The notes: generated from the letters alone by a model not told the origin. 64,000 bases of DNA from JALSRK01 sp964461995 (GCA_964461995.1 CAYWXL010000017.1:8799-72798), one strand, 5' to 3'; shown: positions 52,603-62,056, numbered from the stretch's first letter. Numbers and translations: made by a program.

Positions 52603-52628
52603 ACGGCCGCTTCCGGAAACCGGGCCGT
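52603..52628. terminator. Short hairpin between convergent genes
   Basis: ACGGCC (52603-52608) pairs with GGCCGT (52623-52628) over a 14-nt loop, directly after the hypothetical gene's stop and next to the malic enzyme stop. The stem is short and no T-run follows, so this is only a possible shared terminator. Confidence 0.3.
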
Positions 52629-52629
52629 A

Positions 52630-54918
52630 TCACACCACCAGACGGAACCGCCGGTTGCCCAGCACGCCCGCCTCTTGCGCATCCACCACGGCGATCGCCG
52701 TCATGTTCACGATGTCGCTGACTTCGTCGCCCCGCTGCAGCACGTGCACCGGCTTCGACAACCCCATCAGGATCGGCCCGATCGCCTCGGCCCCGCCGAT
52801 GCGTTGCAGCAGCTTGTAGGCCGCGTTGCCCGCGTCCAGGTTCGGGAAGATCAGCACGTTCGCCCCGCCCTTGAGCAGGCTGAACGGGTAGCGTTCCTCG
52901 ATGATCCGCGGCACCACGGCCGTGTCGGCTTGCATCTCGCCGTCCACCATCACGTCCGGGGCCCGCTCGTGGATGATCTCCACGGCCCGGCGCACCTTCT
53001 CCGCCTCTGGGTGCCGGACGCTGCCGAAGTTCGAGAACGAGATCATCGCCACCCGCGGCTCCACGTTGAAGCCCCGCGCCGTCTCCGCCGTGACGATCGC
53101 GATCTCGGCCAAGTCCTCGGCCGTCGGCTCGATGTTCACCGTCGTGTCGGCCAAGAAATACATCCGCCCGTTCGGCGTGATCAGCATGTACATGCCCGAG
53201 ACCCGCCGCAGCCCCTCCCGCACCGGGATCACCTGCAGCGCTGGCCGCAGCGTGTCCGGATAGTTCTGGCTCAGCCCCGCGATCAGCGCGTCGGCGTCGC
53301 CGAGCCGCAGCATCATCGAGCCGAAGGTCACCGGGTGGACGATCAGCTCCTCGGCTTCGGTCCGCGTCACGCCCTTGCGCTGCCGGATCTTGAAGAAGTG
53401 CTCGGTGTACTCGGCCAGCCGGGGGAAGGAAGGCGGGTGAATGATCGGCACGCCGTTCAGGTTCAACCGCAGCGACTCCATCTTCGCCCGGATCACCTCC
53501 GGGTTGCCTAACAAGATCGGGTCTGCGATTCGCTCGTCCACCAGGATTTGGCACGCCCGCAGGATCTTGTCCTGCTCGCCCTCGGGGAACACCACCCGCT
53601 TCGGCTGCCGCTGCGCTTTGTGGATCATTACCCGCATCACCTCGTGGGCCTTGCCTAAGCGCCGCTCCAGCCGCTCCCGGTACTCGTCGATATCCACGGG
53701 GTTCTGCGCCACGCCGCTCTCCATTGCCGCGTTCGCCACCGCCGATGCCACCCAGATCAGCACCCGATGGTCGAACGGCTTCGGGATGATGTACTCCCGG
53801 CCGAAAGCCATCTCTTCGACCCCGTAGGCCCGCCTCACCGAGTCCGGCACGTCTTCCCTGGCCAGCGCGGCCAGCGCCCGCGTCGCCGCCAGCTTCATCT
53901 CGTCGTTGATCGCCGTGGCCCGCACGTCCAGCGCCCCCCGGAAGATGAACGGGAAGCCCAGTACGTTGTTGACCTGGTTGGGGTAATCCGACCGCCCGGT
54001 GGCCATGATCACGTCTTTGCGCGTCTTCACCGCCACTTCGTAGGAGATCTCCGGGTCCGGGTTCGCCAGCGCAAAGACGATCGGATTGTCCGCCATCGAC
54101 AGCAGCATCTCTGGCGTGACGCAGTCCGCCACCGACAGCCCAATGAAGGCATCGGCCCCTTTCATCGCGTCCGCCAGCGTACGGGCGTCGGTCTCGGCCG
54201 CGTAGCGGGCTTTGTACTCGTTCATCCGCTCCGTCCGGCCCCGGTAAATGACGCCCTTGCTGTCGCACATGACGATGTTTTCCTTGCGGACGCCCAGGTT
54301 GATGTAGTGCCCCGCGCAAGCGATGGCGCTCGCCCCAGCCCCGTTGATCACGATCCGGATCTCGTCGATCTTCTTGCCCGCGATCTCCACCGCGTTCAGC
54401 AGCGCGGCCCCAGATATGATCGCCGTGCCGTGCTGATCGTCGTGGAAGACCGGGATCTTCAGCGTCTTTTTCAGCTCTTCCTCGATGACGAAGCACTCCG
54501 GCGCCTTGATGTCCTCCAGATTGATCCCCCCGAAGGTCGGCTCCAGCAGTTGGCACGCCCGGATCACCTCTTTGGGATCCTCGGTGTCCAGCTCGATATC
54601 GAAGACGTCGATATCAGCGAAGCGCTTGAAAAGAACGCCTTTGCCCTCCATCACCGGTTTGCCCGCCAGGGCCCCGATGTTGCCCAGGCCCAGCACGGCC
54701 GTCCCGTTAGAAACCACGGCCACCAGGTTGCCTTTCGCCGTGTACTTGTACACGTCCGCCGGGTTCCGGTGGATCTCCATGCACGGGACCGCCACACCCG
54801 GACTGTAAGCGAGGGAGAGGTCGCGCTGCGTCCGGCATGGCTTCGTCGGCGTGACCGAAATCTTTCCCGGCGGGTAGGATGCGTGATACTCGAGTGCGTC
54901 TTCGTCGCGGATTGCCAT
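52630..54918 (-). CDS. maeB: NADP malic enzyme fused to phosphotransacetylase-like domain
   Basis: The 762-residue protein is the long MaeB form. The malic part (1 to about 420) has SLAYSPGVAVPCMEIHRNP (about 33-51), VFHDDQHGTAIISGAALLNA (about 156-175) and INGAGASAIACAGH. The C-terminal third (about 430-762) is a phosphotransacetylase fold with VVFPEGEQDKILRA and PVTFGSMMLRLGDADALIAG. Malate is oxidised to pyruvate and CO2; the PTA part usually regulates and need not be active. ATG at 54918; the gene stands alone, 235 bp from the divergent ferredoxin gene. Confidence 0.93.
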   Translation of the reverse strand: MAIRDEDALEYHASYPPGKISVTPTKPCRTQRDLSLAYSPGVAVPCMEIHRNPADVYKYTAKGNLVAVVSNGTAVLGLGNIGALAGKPVMEGKGVLFKRFADIDVFDIELDTEDPKEVIRACQLLEPTFGGINLEDIKAPECFVIEEELKKTLKIPVFHDDQHGTAIISGAALLNAVEIAGKKIDEIRIVINGAGASAIACAGHYINLGVRKENIVMCDSKGVIYRGRTERMNEYKARYAAETDARTLADAMKGADAFIGLSVADCVTPEMLLSMADNPIVFALANPDPEISYEVAVKTRKDVIMATGRSDYPNQVNNVLGFPFIFRGALDVRATAINDEMKLAATRALAALAREDVPDSVRRAYGVEEMAFGREYIIPKPFDHRVLIWVASAVANAAMESGVAQNPVDIDEYRERLERRLGKAHEVMRVMIHKAQRQPKRVVFPEGEQDKILRACQILVDERIADPILLGNPEVIRAKMESLRLNLNGVPIIHPPSFPRLAEYTEHFFKIRQRKGVTRTEAEELIVHPVTFGSMMLRLGDADALIAGLSQNYPDTLRPALQVIPVREGLRRVSGMYMLITPNGRMYFLADTTVNIEPTAEDLAEIAIVTAETARGFNVEPRVAMISFSNFGSVRHPEAEKVRRAVEIIHERAPDVMVDGEMQADTAVVPRIIEERYPFSLLKGGANVLIFPNLDAGNAAYKLLQRIGGAEAIGPILMGLSKPVHVLQRGDEVSDIVNMTAIAVVDAQEAGVLGNRRFRLVV

Positions 54919-55096
54919 AGTCGATTCCAGAGAATTGCCTTTCGTTCTCTCTTATGCCAGCATCTCACGCCGGGCGGGAACAATGCGCGGAAACGCAACC
55001 CGCCCGGCGGCCGGCTCTCACTCTCAGCCTGAGGCCCCGCCGGTTGCTTGTCAAGGAGCATTCCCCGCGGCATCTTCGCCGCGCGCCGGCGCATCT

Positions 55097-55129
55097 AAAA
55101 AAGCAGGGCTCAGGCTATTCGCCTGAGCC
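55097..55129 (-). terminator. Minus-strand Rho-independent terminator upstream of the ferredoxin gene
   Basis: On the minus strand GGCTCAGGC (55129-55121) pairs perfectly with GCCTGAGCC (55115-55107) over a 5-nt loop, followed by CTGC and six T (55102-55097). This is a textbook intrinsic terminator, but it stands in a divergent region with no minus-strand gene to the right. The same hairpin also falls in the 5' leader of the ferredoxin mRNA, 24 bases before its ATG. Confidence 0.65.
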
Positions 55130-55152
55130 GCCGCAGCTAAAATGGAGAGGGG

Positions 55153-55545
55153 ATGCCGAAAGTAACGTTTCTCCCGGCCAACGTCACCGTCGAATTCGAC
55201 CCGGAAACCTTGCCGTATAGCGAGCACGGCAAGCCCAGCTCGATCCTCGACATTGCCCTGAATTTCGGAATCGAGCTGGAACACGCCTGCGGGGGTAACT
55301 GCGCTTGCACCACCTGCCACGTCATCGTCCGGGAAGGGGAGGAAAACCTTTCGGAGATGGAAGACGACGAGGCCGACAAGGTGGACGAGGCCGCCGGCGT
55401 CACGCTGCACTCCCGCCTGGGCTGCCAGGCCGTCGTCAAAGGCGACGTGGTCGTCGAAATCCCGGATTGGAACCGCAACTACGTCAGCGAAGGCGGCGGC
55501 TCCATCAACCTCGGAGACGCCATTCCCGCCGAGAAGAAAGACTGA
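55153..55545 (+). CDS. 2Fe-2S ferredoxin, adrenodoxin/ISC type
   Basis: The 130-residue protein has the adrenodoxin-type cluster pattern: CGGNCACTTCHV (Cys46, 51, 54, about 46-57) and a fourth Cys in LGCQAVV (about 93). It carries the usual acidic run EDDEADKVDEA between them. It is longer than ISC Fdx (about 110) by a C-terminal tail of about 20 residues. GGAGAGGGG precedes the ATG at 55153. It is an electron carrier, perhaps for Fe-S assembly or for the radical SAM protein next to it, which lies 92 bp downstream on the same strand. Confidence 0.88.
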   Translation: MPKVTFLPANVTVEFDPETLPYSEHGKPSSILDIALNFGIELEHACGGNCACTTCHVIVREGEENLSEMEDDEADKVDEAAGVTLHSRLGCQAVVKGDVVVEIPDWNRNYVSEGGGSINLGDAIPAEKKD

Positions 55546-55637
55546 GCCGTTTTCCAGCCGCCGCCCCCGCACTCAAGCTTATAATCGGGGTGAAAGGCCA
55601 TCTTCCCCGGTCCGCGGCCGGGGAATGGAGGTGGCTC

Positions 55638-56681
55638 GTGGCCCCTGACAAAGAAAGCCGGCGAGAGTTCGCCGCTCGATTCGCCGGCAGCGGTCTAGTC
55701 ATGTTCTCCTGGAGCTGCGGCCGCAGCATTGCCGAAGGACTCCCCGTCGTTCCGCGTTCGGAATTCGAACCCGCCTACCTCCGGCTCTACCGCAGCGGGG
55801 AACTCGAAACCAGGATCCGCGCCCTCAAAGAGATCTACAAGGCTTGCCGGCTCTGCCCCCGTCGTTGCGGCGTCAACCGCGCCCGGTGGAAAAAGGGCGT
55901 CTGCCGCTCGACTTCCCGAGCAAAGGTTTACTCCGTCCACCCCCACTTCGGCGAGGAGCGCCCGCTCGTGGGCCGCGGCGGCTCCGGGACCATCTTCTTC
56001 AGCAACTGCAACCTGCTCTGCTGCTTCTGCCAGAACTGGGAGATCAACCACCGCGGCGACGGCGCCTACGTGAGCGACGAGCAGCTCGGCCGCATGATGG
56101 TCTCCATCCAGGAGCGCGGCTGCCACAACGTCAATCTCGTCACCCCCACCCACATCGTCCCGAACATCGTCGCCGCGCTGCCCTACGGCATCGCCCGCGG
56201 CCTCCGTGTCCCCCTTGTCTACAACTGCGGAGGCTACGAATCCCTCGAAGTCATCAAGCTGCTCGACGGCATCGTCGATATCTATCTACCCGACTTCAAG
56301 TACACCGACCCGGAGATGGCAGCTAGGTACTCTTCTGGGGCCCGGGACTATCCGGAGGCCGCCGCCGCAGCGATCAAGGAGATGCACCGCCAGGTCGGCA
56401 ACCTGGTCGTGGACGAGAACGGCATCGCCCTCCGCGGGCTGATGATCCGCCACCTCGTGCTGCCAGAAAACATCTCTGGCACTGACAAGTTCGTCAAGTG
56501 GGTGGCCGAGGAGCTGGGCCCGGAAACCTACGTGAACATCATGGCCCAATACCGGCCTGAAAACAAAGCCCGCAAGTTCCCGCCCCTGGACCGCCGCATC
56601 ACCGCCTCCGAGTACCGGCGCGCCATCCAATGGGCCCAGGAAGCGGGACTCAAACGACTCGACGGAATCACCGTCGGCTGA
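55638..56681 (+). CDS. Radical SAM protein, PflX-like (pyruvate formate-lyase activating enzyme-like)
   Basis: The 347-residue protein has the 4Fe-4S motif CNLLCCFC (CX3CX2C, about 119-126) in GTIFFSNCNLLCCFCQNWEI, and a second Cys group CRLCPRRCGVNR (about 73-84). That pattern, with GEERPLVGRGGSGTIFFSNC, is typical of COG1313 (PflX-like). GTG at 55638 is chosen because GGAGG lies 6-7 bases upstream; upstream frames are ferredoxin shadows. No pyruvate formate-lyase or other glycyl radical gene is adjacent, so the target is unknown. The ferredoxin gene upstream could be the electron donor. Confidence 0.86.
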   Translation: MAPDKESRREFAARFAGSGLVMFSWSCGRSIAEGLPVVPRSEFEPAYLRLYRSGELETRIRALKEIYKACRLCPRRCGVNRARWKKGVCRSTSRAKVYSVHPHFGEERPLVGRGGSGTIFFSNCNLLCCFCQNWEINHRGDGAYVSDEQLGRMMVSIQERGCHNVNLVTPTHIVPNIVAALPYGIARGLRVPLVYNCGGYESLEVIKLLDGIVDIYLPDFKYTDPEMAARYSSGARDYPEAAAAAIKEMHRQVGNLVVDENGIALRGLMIRHLVLPENISGTDKFVKWVAEELGPETYVNIMAQYRPENKARKFPPLDRRITASEYRRAIQWAQEAGLKRLDGITVG

Positions 56682-56718
56682 ACGCGCCGCCGGCCGTTTG
56701 GCTTCGCCCCCGCGACGC

Positions 56719-57624
56719 TCAGGCCTCTCCCTTCTTCTTCCGCACCTCGATCTTCGCCGCCTGCTCGGTGAACTGCACGATCGCCGAATGGTCCAGGTCG
56801 CCCTTGCCGTCGTTGATCAGCGCCATCAGCTCCTGCTGCACCAGGCTGGTCAGCGGCAGCGGCACCTGAAGCGACTCGGCAGCCTGGAGGGTGTTCCGCA
56901 AGTCTTTCTGGTGCAACTGGATACGGAATCCTGGCTGGAAGTTCCGCGCGTAGACCATCGGGGCTTTCGCATTCAATACCGTGCTGCCCGCCAGCCCGCC
57001 CTTGATCGCGTGGAACACGGTCTCCGGGTCCAGGCCGGCCTTCGTCGCCAGCACCAACGCCTCCCCCATCGCTGCGATGTTGCACGCCACGATGATCTGG
57101 TTCGCCAGCTTCGTCACGTTGCCCGCGCCGACGCCGCCGGTGAGCGTCACCGACGCGCCCATGCACTCCAGAATCGGCTTCATCTTTTCGAAGACTTCCG
57201 GCTTGCCGCCCACCATGATCGCCAGCGTGCCCTCGATCGCCTTCGGCTCGCCGCCCGAAACCGGCGCGTCCAGGAACTCCACCCCTTTCTCGGCGCACGC
57301 CCGGCCCACCTTCTGCGACACCAGCGGGTTGATGGAGCTCATGTCGATGAGAACAGAGCCGGCTCGCGCCCCTTCGAGCACCCCATCCTCGCCGAGCACC
57401 GCCTTCTCGACGTCGGGACCGTCGGGCAGCATTGTGATGATCACGTCCGAGCGCGAGGCCACATCCTTCGACGAAGCGCCCGCCTCGGCTCCCGCGCTCA
57501 CCACCTCCTCGACCCGCTCCGGCACGATGTCGTAGACCACCAGCCGGTGACCCGCCTTCAGCAGGTTCTTCGACATCGGCTTGCCCATGATGCCCAGTCC
57601 GATGAATCCAATGTTTTCAGGCAC
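56719..57624 (-). CDS. 3-hydroxyacid dehydrogenase, probable 2-hydroxy-3-oxopropionate (tartronate semialdehyde) reductase
   Basis: The 301-residue protein has the NADP fingerprint IGFIGLGIMGKPMSKNLLKA (about 5-24), the substrate motif DAPVSGGEPKAIEGTLAIM (about 119-137), and catalytic Lys in KLANQIIVACNIAAMGEAL (about 169-187). That composition is of GarR/GlxR or 3-hydroxyisobutyrate dehydrogenase type; the exact substrate cannot be told. GTG at 57624 with AAAGGAG about ten bases upstream starts the family N-terminus; upstream in-frame sequence is not conserved in character. Confidence 0.86.
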   Translation of the reverse strand: MPENIGFIGLGIMGKPMSKNLLKAGHRLVVYDIVPERVEEVVSAGAEAGASSKDVASRSDVIITMLPDGPDVEKAVLGEDGVLEGARAGSVLIDMSSINPLVSQKVGRACAEKGVEFLDAPVSGGEPKAIEGTLAIMVGGKPEVFEKMKPILECMGASVTLTGGVGAGNVTKLANQIIVACNIAAMGEALVLATKAGLDPETVFHAIKGGLAGSTVLNAKAPMVYARNFQPGFRIQLHQKDLRNTLQAAESLQVPLPLTSLVQQELMALINDGKGDLDHSAIVQFTEQAAKIEVRKKKGEA

Positions 57625-57838
57625 TTCTAGTTGGCTCCTTTCCGTGCGTTTCCCTGTCCGGGCTAAACCGTGATTATCGGACACGCCCGTCACCGCGTCA
57701 ATCTCCGGCAAGGTGGATACCGCTGCCTGGCAGGACAACAGACGTTTCTATCTTCGGGCTGGAAACTCCCGGAAGGTCCCCCCGATCCGGGCGAGAGCGC
57801 CCGGTTTCCCACCCCCGGACGGAACGAGCGTCCGCGGC

Positions 57839-58303
57839 TCACCAGGAGGCGAAACCGGCCGCCATTCCGGTCGCCGGACGCCACGGGCCTGCGTAGCGGA
57901 CTGTGGCCGACGGCGCTCCCCGCAGCACCCGCTCGGTGAAGATCCCGGGCATCGTGTAGCCGTCGATCGCCACCGTGATCGTCTCCGGCTTGCCCGCCGG
58001 ATCCCGCGTCCACGACACTTTCACGTGCTCCGGCTTCAGCCCGGGCGCCGTCTCCGAACACGCCTCGCCATCAGGCCGCCCGCAGGCCACCAGGTTCTGG
58101 ATTCTGCTCCGGAACCGGAGCGCCGGCTCGTCGAACTCTACCGCCGAGGCGTACCGCGCCCCGTTCGCCACGGCCGCGCTCAACTGATGGTAGACGATCA
58201 TCGATACGCCCACGTCTGCCAGGCCCACGAACAACAAGGCCAAGGCCGAGAAGCCGAACGCAAACTCGATCAATCCGCTGCCCTTCGCTCTTTTGCGGGT
58301 CAC
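57839..58303 (-). CDS. TadE-like pseudopilin/assembly protein
   Basis: The 154-residue protein starts VTRKRAKGSGLIEFAFGFSA, the TadE-type N-terminus: a basic tail, Gly-x-x-x-E and a hydrophobic helix (about 10-33). The rest is a small extracytoplasmic domain with two Cys (ACGRPDGEACSE). GTG at 58303 overlaps the TadG-like gene by 4 nt. It belongs to the Flp/Tad adhesive pilus, but no other tad genes are seen here, so it could serve another surface structure. Confidence 0.75.
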   Translation of the reverse strand: MTRKRAKGSGLIEFAFGFSALALLFVGLADVGVSMIVYHQLSAAVANGARYASAVEFDEPALRFRSRIQNLVACGRPDGEACSETAPGLKPEHVKVSWTRDPAGKPETITVAIDGYTMPGIFTERVLRGAPSATVRYAGPWRPATGMAAGFASW

Positions 58304-59256
58304 CGCACCAACCTCACTTCGTATAGTCCCGCCGGCCCGGCGCCGTTGCGCCTTACGCCCGCCAAAGGCGCCGCTCCGGCGTAAATCAGTTCGCACCGGC
58401 CCCGCCCCGCAGCCGGCGGAACCAGAAACGTCGCATAGCCGAGCAGCCGCCCGCCCGAAGAGCGCACCCCCGCTATCACCACCCGCTGGCCGTTGCCCCG
58501 TTCGGCGTACTCCGCGTAGGTCCGCGACAGCGGGTCCGTGTCCGACAGCAAGCGCTGCTCGAGCACTCGGCGGCACTCGCCCGGCTCCGGCCGGGCGCAC
58601 TCGTACGTTCCACCGTCCGCGAAGCCGAACTCCGGCGCCTCCGGCGCCGGAGCCTCCACCTCAAACGCGGCGTCCACCCGCGCTCCCGCCCCCGCCGGCG
58701 TCTGCCCGGCCACCGCGCGGACCGTGAACGCCTGAACCGCGGGCGCCTGCGGAATCATCGGGAGGAAGAAGAGCTTCGCCCCGGCCGCCACCTGCACCCG
58801 TACGAACCGCAGTCCAGACGCCGCCGCCGGGGAAGAGCGCCACGGCCCTCGAGCGTCGGCGGCGAACTCCACCTCGATGCGGGGCTTGGCGTCGCCCTCC
58901 AGCATTCGGTCCAGCCGCGCCAAAGCCTCCCGCGCCCGCTTCCTCGCCCGGAGAAGCCCAGTCCACGTGCCGTCCAGCTCGCGGGCTGCCGACAACGCTG
59001 CCTCGTCGGCCAACGCTTGCGCCCCGTCCCGGATAAGGACCACGTGGCCGAGGTCGATGCCCGCGCCCAGGAGCAACACCGCAATCCCCATAGCGAGCAG
59101 CGAAACCAGCAGACCGAAACCCGCCTCGCGGCGGCCGCTGCACGGTTCCACGCGCTTCCGCGCCAGCCCGGAAACCCCAGCCCCGAAACCCGGACTCGCT
59201 GCGGCATCCGCCATACCATCCGGATAGGCTCGGTTCCGCCGTGACACCCGCATCAT
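58300..59256 (-). CDS. TadG-like protein (Flp pilus assembly)
   Basis: The 318-residue protein has a basic N-terminus, one hydrophobic helix at 46-66 (GFGLLVSLLAMGIAVLLLGA), and the TadG-like DLGHVVLIRDGAQALADEAA. The remainder is extracytoplasmic with several Cys. It pairs with the TadE-like gene (4-nt overlap). The MM start at 59256 could be replaced by ATG at 59214. Family assignment rests on the N-terminal region and pairing. Confidence 0.7.
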   Translation of the reverse strand: MMRVSRRNRAYPDGMADAAASPGFGAGVSGLARKRVEPCSGRREAGFGLLVSLLAMGIAVLLLGAGIDLGHVVLIRDGAQALADEAALSAARELDGTWTGLLRARKRAREALARLDRMLEGDAKPRIEVEFAADARGPWRSSPAAASGLRFVRVQVAAGAKLFFLPMIPQAPAVQAFTVRAVAGQTPAGAGARVDAAFEVEAPAPEAPEFGFADGGTYECARPEPGECRRVLEQRLLSDTDPLSRTYAEYAERGNGQRVVIAGVRSSGGRLLGYATFLVPPAAGRGRCELIYAGAAPLAGVRRNGAGPAGLYEVRLVR

Positions 59257-59449
59257 GAAAACTCGCTCGCCACGCCCGCGTCCGGGCTCCCGTGAAACGC
59301 TGCCGCTCGAAGCCGCTGGACGCAGTTCTCCCCTTCCCTGTCATCGTCGGAGCTTGAGCGTCCCTTTAGGTCCGCCGGACCGGCCGCCCCGCGCGACAGG
59401 CTCGCCCGCGGATTCTCCGCCCCCGGTTCCTCCGCCGCGCAGACCCGGC

Positions 59450-62056
59450 TCAAGCCCGCGCCGCGCTTTGATTGGCGGGCCGCCTGTTCGCGCTGATGAG
59501 CCGCGACACCACCTCTGTCAGCCGTTCCCCATTCACCGGCTTGCTCAGGTAATCATCCATCCCCGCCGCGAGACACCTCTCGGCGTCGGCCTTCATCGCG
59601 TGGGCAGTCAGAGCGCAAATCGGCGTATGCGTGCCGTTGTCCTCCCGGCTCCGGATGTAGGCGGTCGCCTCGAACCCGTCCATCTCGGGCATCTGGCAAT
59701 CCATCAGGATCAAGTCATATTGGTTCCGCTCCCACGCCTCGACCGCCTCCCGGCCATTGTTCGCGATGTCCACGTCGAACCCCGCTTTCTCCAACAGCCG
59801 CACGGCCACCTTTTGGTTGATCGGGTTGTCTTCGGCGACCAGAATGCGCCGGCCCTCCCCGGCCGGGCACAGCGGCCCGCCGCGCTGGTCTCCCACGCCG
59901 CCCGCTGCCTTACCGTCCCGTGCCGGGAAGCCGTTGCAGCGCGACCGCTCCCGGCGGCTGGCGATCAACGTGTGGCGCGTCACCAAAGGCGAGTCCTTCT
60001 CTCCGCTCCGGCGCAGCACTTCCGCAATGACGCCCTGCAACTCCCCGGCGGTGAACGGCTTTACCAGGTAACCCGAGTATCCCGCTCGACGGACCCGCAG
60101 CCCGTCGCCGCGCATCGGCGCCGAAGTCATCGCGATCAGGCGCGTGTTGGAAATCAACGGATCCGCCTGGATATCGTCTTGCACCCGGACGTCGTCCGCC
60201 TGAGCGACTGACAAATCGATGAGCGCCGCATGGAACGGCCGCCCCTCGGCCGCCGCCCGCCGCAATACCCCCGCGAGCTTGCGCCCGTCCGTCAAGCTCA
60301 CCGCCTCGCAGCCGCTCGAGTCGAGATAGTTCGCGATCAGCTTCTCCGCGCTGCTGCGCCGGTCCACCACCAGCACGCGGACGCCGTCGAGACGCCGCCG
60401 TCCCTCCGGCGCCGCCGCCTCCGCATGGCAGCCGAGCGGCACGGTGAACCAGAACGAGCTTCCCTTGCCCGGCTCGCTCTGGAACCCGATCCGCCCGCCC
60501 ATCAGCTCGACCAACTGCTTCGAGATCGCCAGGCCCAGCCCCGTCCCGCCGTACCTCCGGGTCATCGAGTCGTCGCCCTGCACGAAGTTTTGGAACAGCC
60601 GCGGCTGGTGCTCCGCGGCGATGCCGATGCCCGTGTCGTCCACCTGGAAGCGCACCGCGACCCGCCGGTCTCCTGCGCTCGTCACCTCCGTGGTCAGCCC
60701 GATGCGCCCCGACTCGGTAAACTTCAGCGCATTGCTCAGAAGATTGTTCAACACCTGCCGGATCCGCCCCGGATCGCCCGTCACCAGGAAATCCAGTTGG
60801 GCGTCGAGACGGCAAGAGAACTCCAGTCCCTTGCCCCGCGCCCGGAGCGCGTACACGCCCGCCACTTCTTCGACCAGCGCCGCCAGATCAAACGGGATCG
60901 ACTCGATCTGCAGCTTCCCCGCTTCAATCTTCGAGATGTCCAGGATGTCGTCCAGGATCGTCAACAGCGAGTTGGCCGAGATCTTCAGGCTCTCGGCGTA
61001 TTCGCGCTGCTCCTCGGTGAGCGGCGTCGAGAGCAGGAACTCGGTCATCCCCAGCACCCCGTTCATCGGCGTGCGGATCTCGTGGCTCATATTCGCCAGG
61101 AACCGGCTCTTGAGCCGCGTCGCTTCCTGCGCCTTTTGCAGCGCCTCTTCGAGTTCCTGGTTCTTGAGGCGCAGCTCCTCGGCGTAGTCCTCCAGGCGGA
61201 GCTTGGTGCGCTTCTGCTCGGTGATGCTGCGCACCACGGCAATCATCTCGCCCCAGTGCAATGGCAGCAGCCGCATCTCGAAGTACTCGAGCTCGCCGTT
61301 GCGCGCAATCTCGTACTCCATCGACGCCATGCCGCCGCTGCGCTGCACCTCGGCAAGACAGGCCTCCAGGTTCAGGCGGGACTGCGCCGGCACCAGGTCG
61401 GTCACTTGCCTGCCTACCGGTCCGGCTGCCGCCACGAACGGACGCGCGGTCCGCCCGGGTTTGTAGTCCAGCACCGTCCCGTCCTCGCCAATACGGATGA
61501 AATGGTCCGGGAACGCCTCGAGAATGGCTGTAAGCTCGGCCGTGGTCCGGTAAAGCTCCTCCTCGTACCGCTGCCGGTCCGTGACGTCGAACGACGCAAA
61601 CGACATTCCGATCACCCGCCCCGCCTCGTCGCGTAGCAGGTTCTCGTAAACCTCGAGCGTCAGGACCTGGCCGTCCGGCCGCCGGTGCTTCTTCCGCTCG
61701 GGCGCCGGGTTCGTCTCGGTCTCCAGTTTGCGGAAGAAGGCGAACCGCTCCGCGTCCCCTGCCTCCCCCGGAAACACTTCCCAGAACGGCCGCCCGATCA
61801 CCTGTTGCGCCGGCAGGCCCAGGATCGCGCACTGGCGCTGGTTCACCTCCCGTATGATTCCGTCCACATCCACCGCCAGGTAGCCGACCGGGGTGCCGTC
61901 CAAGAGGTTGCGGAGCCGCTGCTTGTAAGACAAGCCGCTCCATTGCTCTTCGATCTGCTCCTCCTCGCGCCCGCGGCGCCTCGACAAAAGGTGCCAGAGG
62001 AGCACAACGATGCCCGCGAGAGCCAGTACGGTAACCCGGTCGAGACCACCGAACAC
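59450..62056 (-). CDS. Hybrid sensor histidine kinase with PAS domains and two receivers
   Basis: The 868-residue protein starts with one membrane helix (about 9-26). Two PAS regions follow (about 50-170 and 175-290), then a coiled coil and a HisKA domain with ANMSHEIRTPMNGVLGMTE (His near 324). The HATPase domain has NLLSNALKF, DTGIGI and GTGLGLAISKQLVEL. Receiver 1 (about 565-680) lacks one of the acidic pair (VVDRR) but keeps LIDLS and LVKPF. Receiver 2 (about 735-860) is complete: VAEDNP, LILMDCQMPEMDG (Asp near 783), LSKPVN. GTG at 62056. It is a phosphorelay-type sensor; no partner regulator is adjacent. Confidence 0.88.
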   Translation of the reverse strand: MFGGLDRVTVLALAGIVVLLWHLLSRRRGREEEQIEEQWSGLSYKQRLRNLLDGTPVGYLAVDVDGIIREVNQRQCAILGLPAQQVIGRPFWEVFPGEAGDAERFAFFRKLETETNPAPERKKHRRPDGQVLTLEVYENLLRDEAGRVIGMSFASFDVTDRQRYEEELYRTTAELTAILEAFPDHFIRIGEDGTVLDYKPGRTARPFVAAAGPVGRQVTDLVPAQSRLNLEACLAEVQRSGGMASMEYEIARNGELEYFEMRLLPLHWGEMIAVVRSITEQKRTKLRLEDYAEELRLKNQELEEALQKAQEATRLKSRFLANMSHEIRTPMNGVLGMTEFLLSTPLTEEQREYAESLKISANSLLTILDDILDISKIEAGKLQIESIPFDLAALVEEVAGVYALRARGKGLEFSCRLDAQLDFLVTGDPGRIRQVLNNLLSNALKFTESGRIGLTTEVTSAGDRRVAVRFQVDDTGIGIAAEHQPRLFQNFVQGDDSMTRRYGGTGLGLAISKQLVELMGGRIGFQSEPGKGSSFWFTVPLGCHAEAAAPEGRRRLDGVRVLVVDRRSSAEKLIANYLDSSGCEAVSLTDGRKLAGVLRRAAAEGRPFHAALIDLSVAQADDVRVQDDIQADPLISNTRLIAMTSAPMRGDGLRVRRAGYSGYLVKPFTAGELQGVIAEVLRRSGEKDSPLVTRHTLIASRRERSRCNGFPARDGKAAGGVGDQRGGPLCPAGEGRRILVAEDNPINQKVAVRLLEKAGFDVDIANNGREAVEAWERNQYDLILMDCQMPEMDGFEATAYIRSREDNGTHTPICALTAHAMKADAERCLAAGMDDYLSKPVNGERLTEVVSRLISANRRPANQSAARA

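Noticed and set aside
52478..54556. A 692-codon frame on the minus strand overlapping the malic enzyme gene.
   Set aside because: Same strand, other frame; the product is an Arg/Gly-rich shadow, while the other frame reads as a complete MaeB.
59253..59453. A 66-codon minus-strand frame that overlaps the kinase stop and the TadG-like start by 4 nt each.
   Set aside because: The tidy overlaps are suggestive, but the start is TTG with no clear ribosome site and the product has shadow-like composition without motif.
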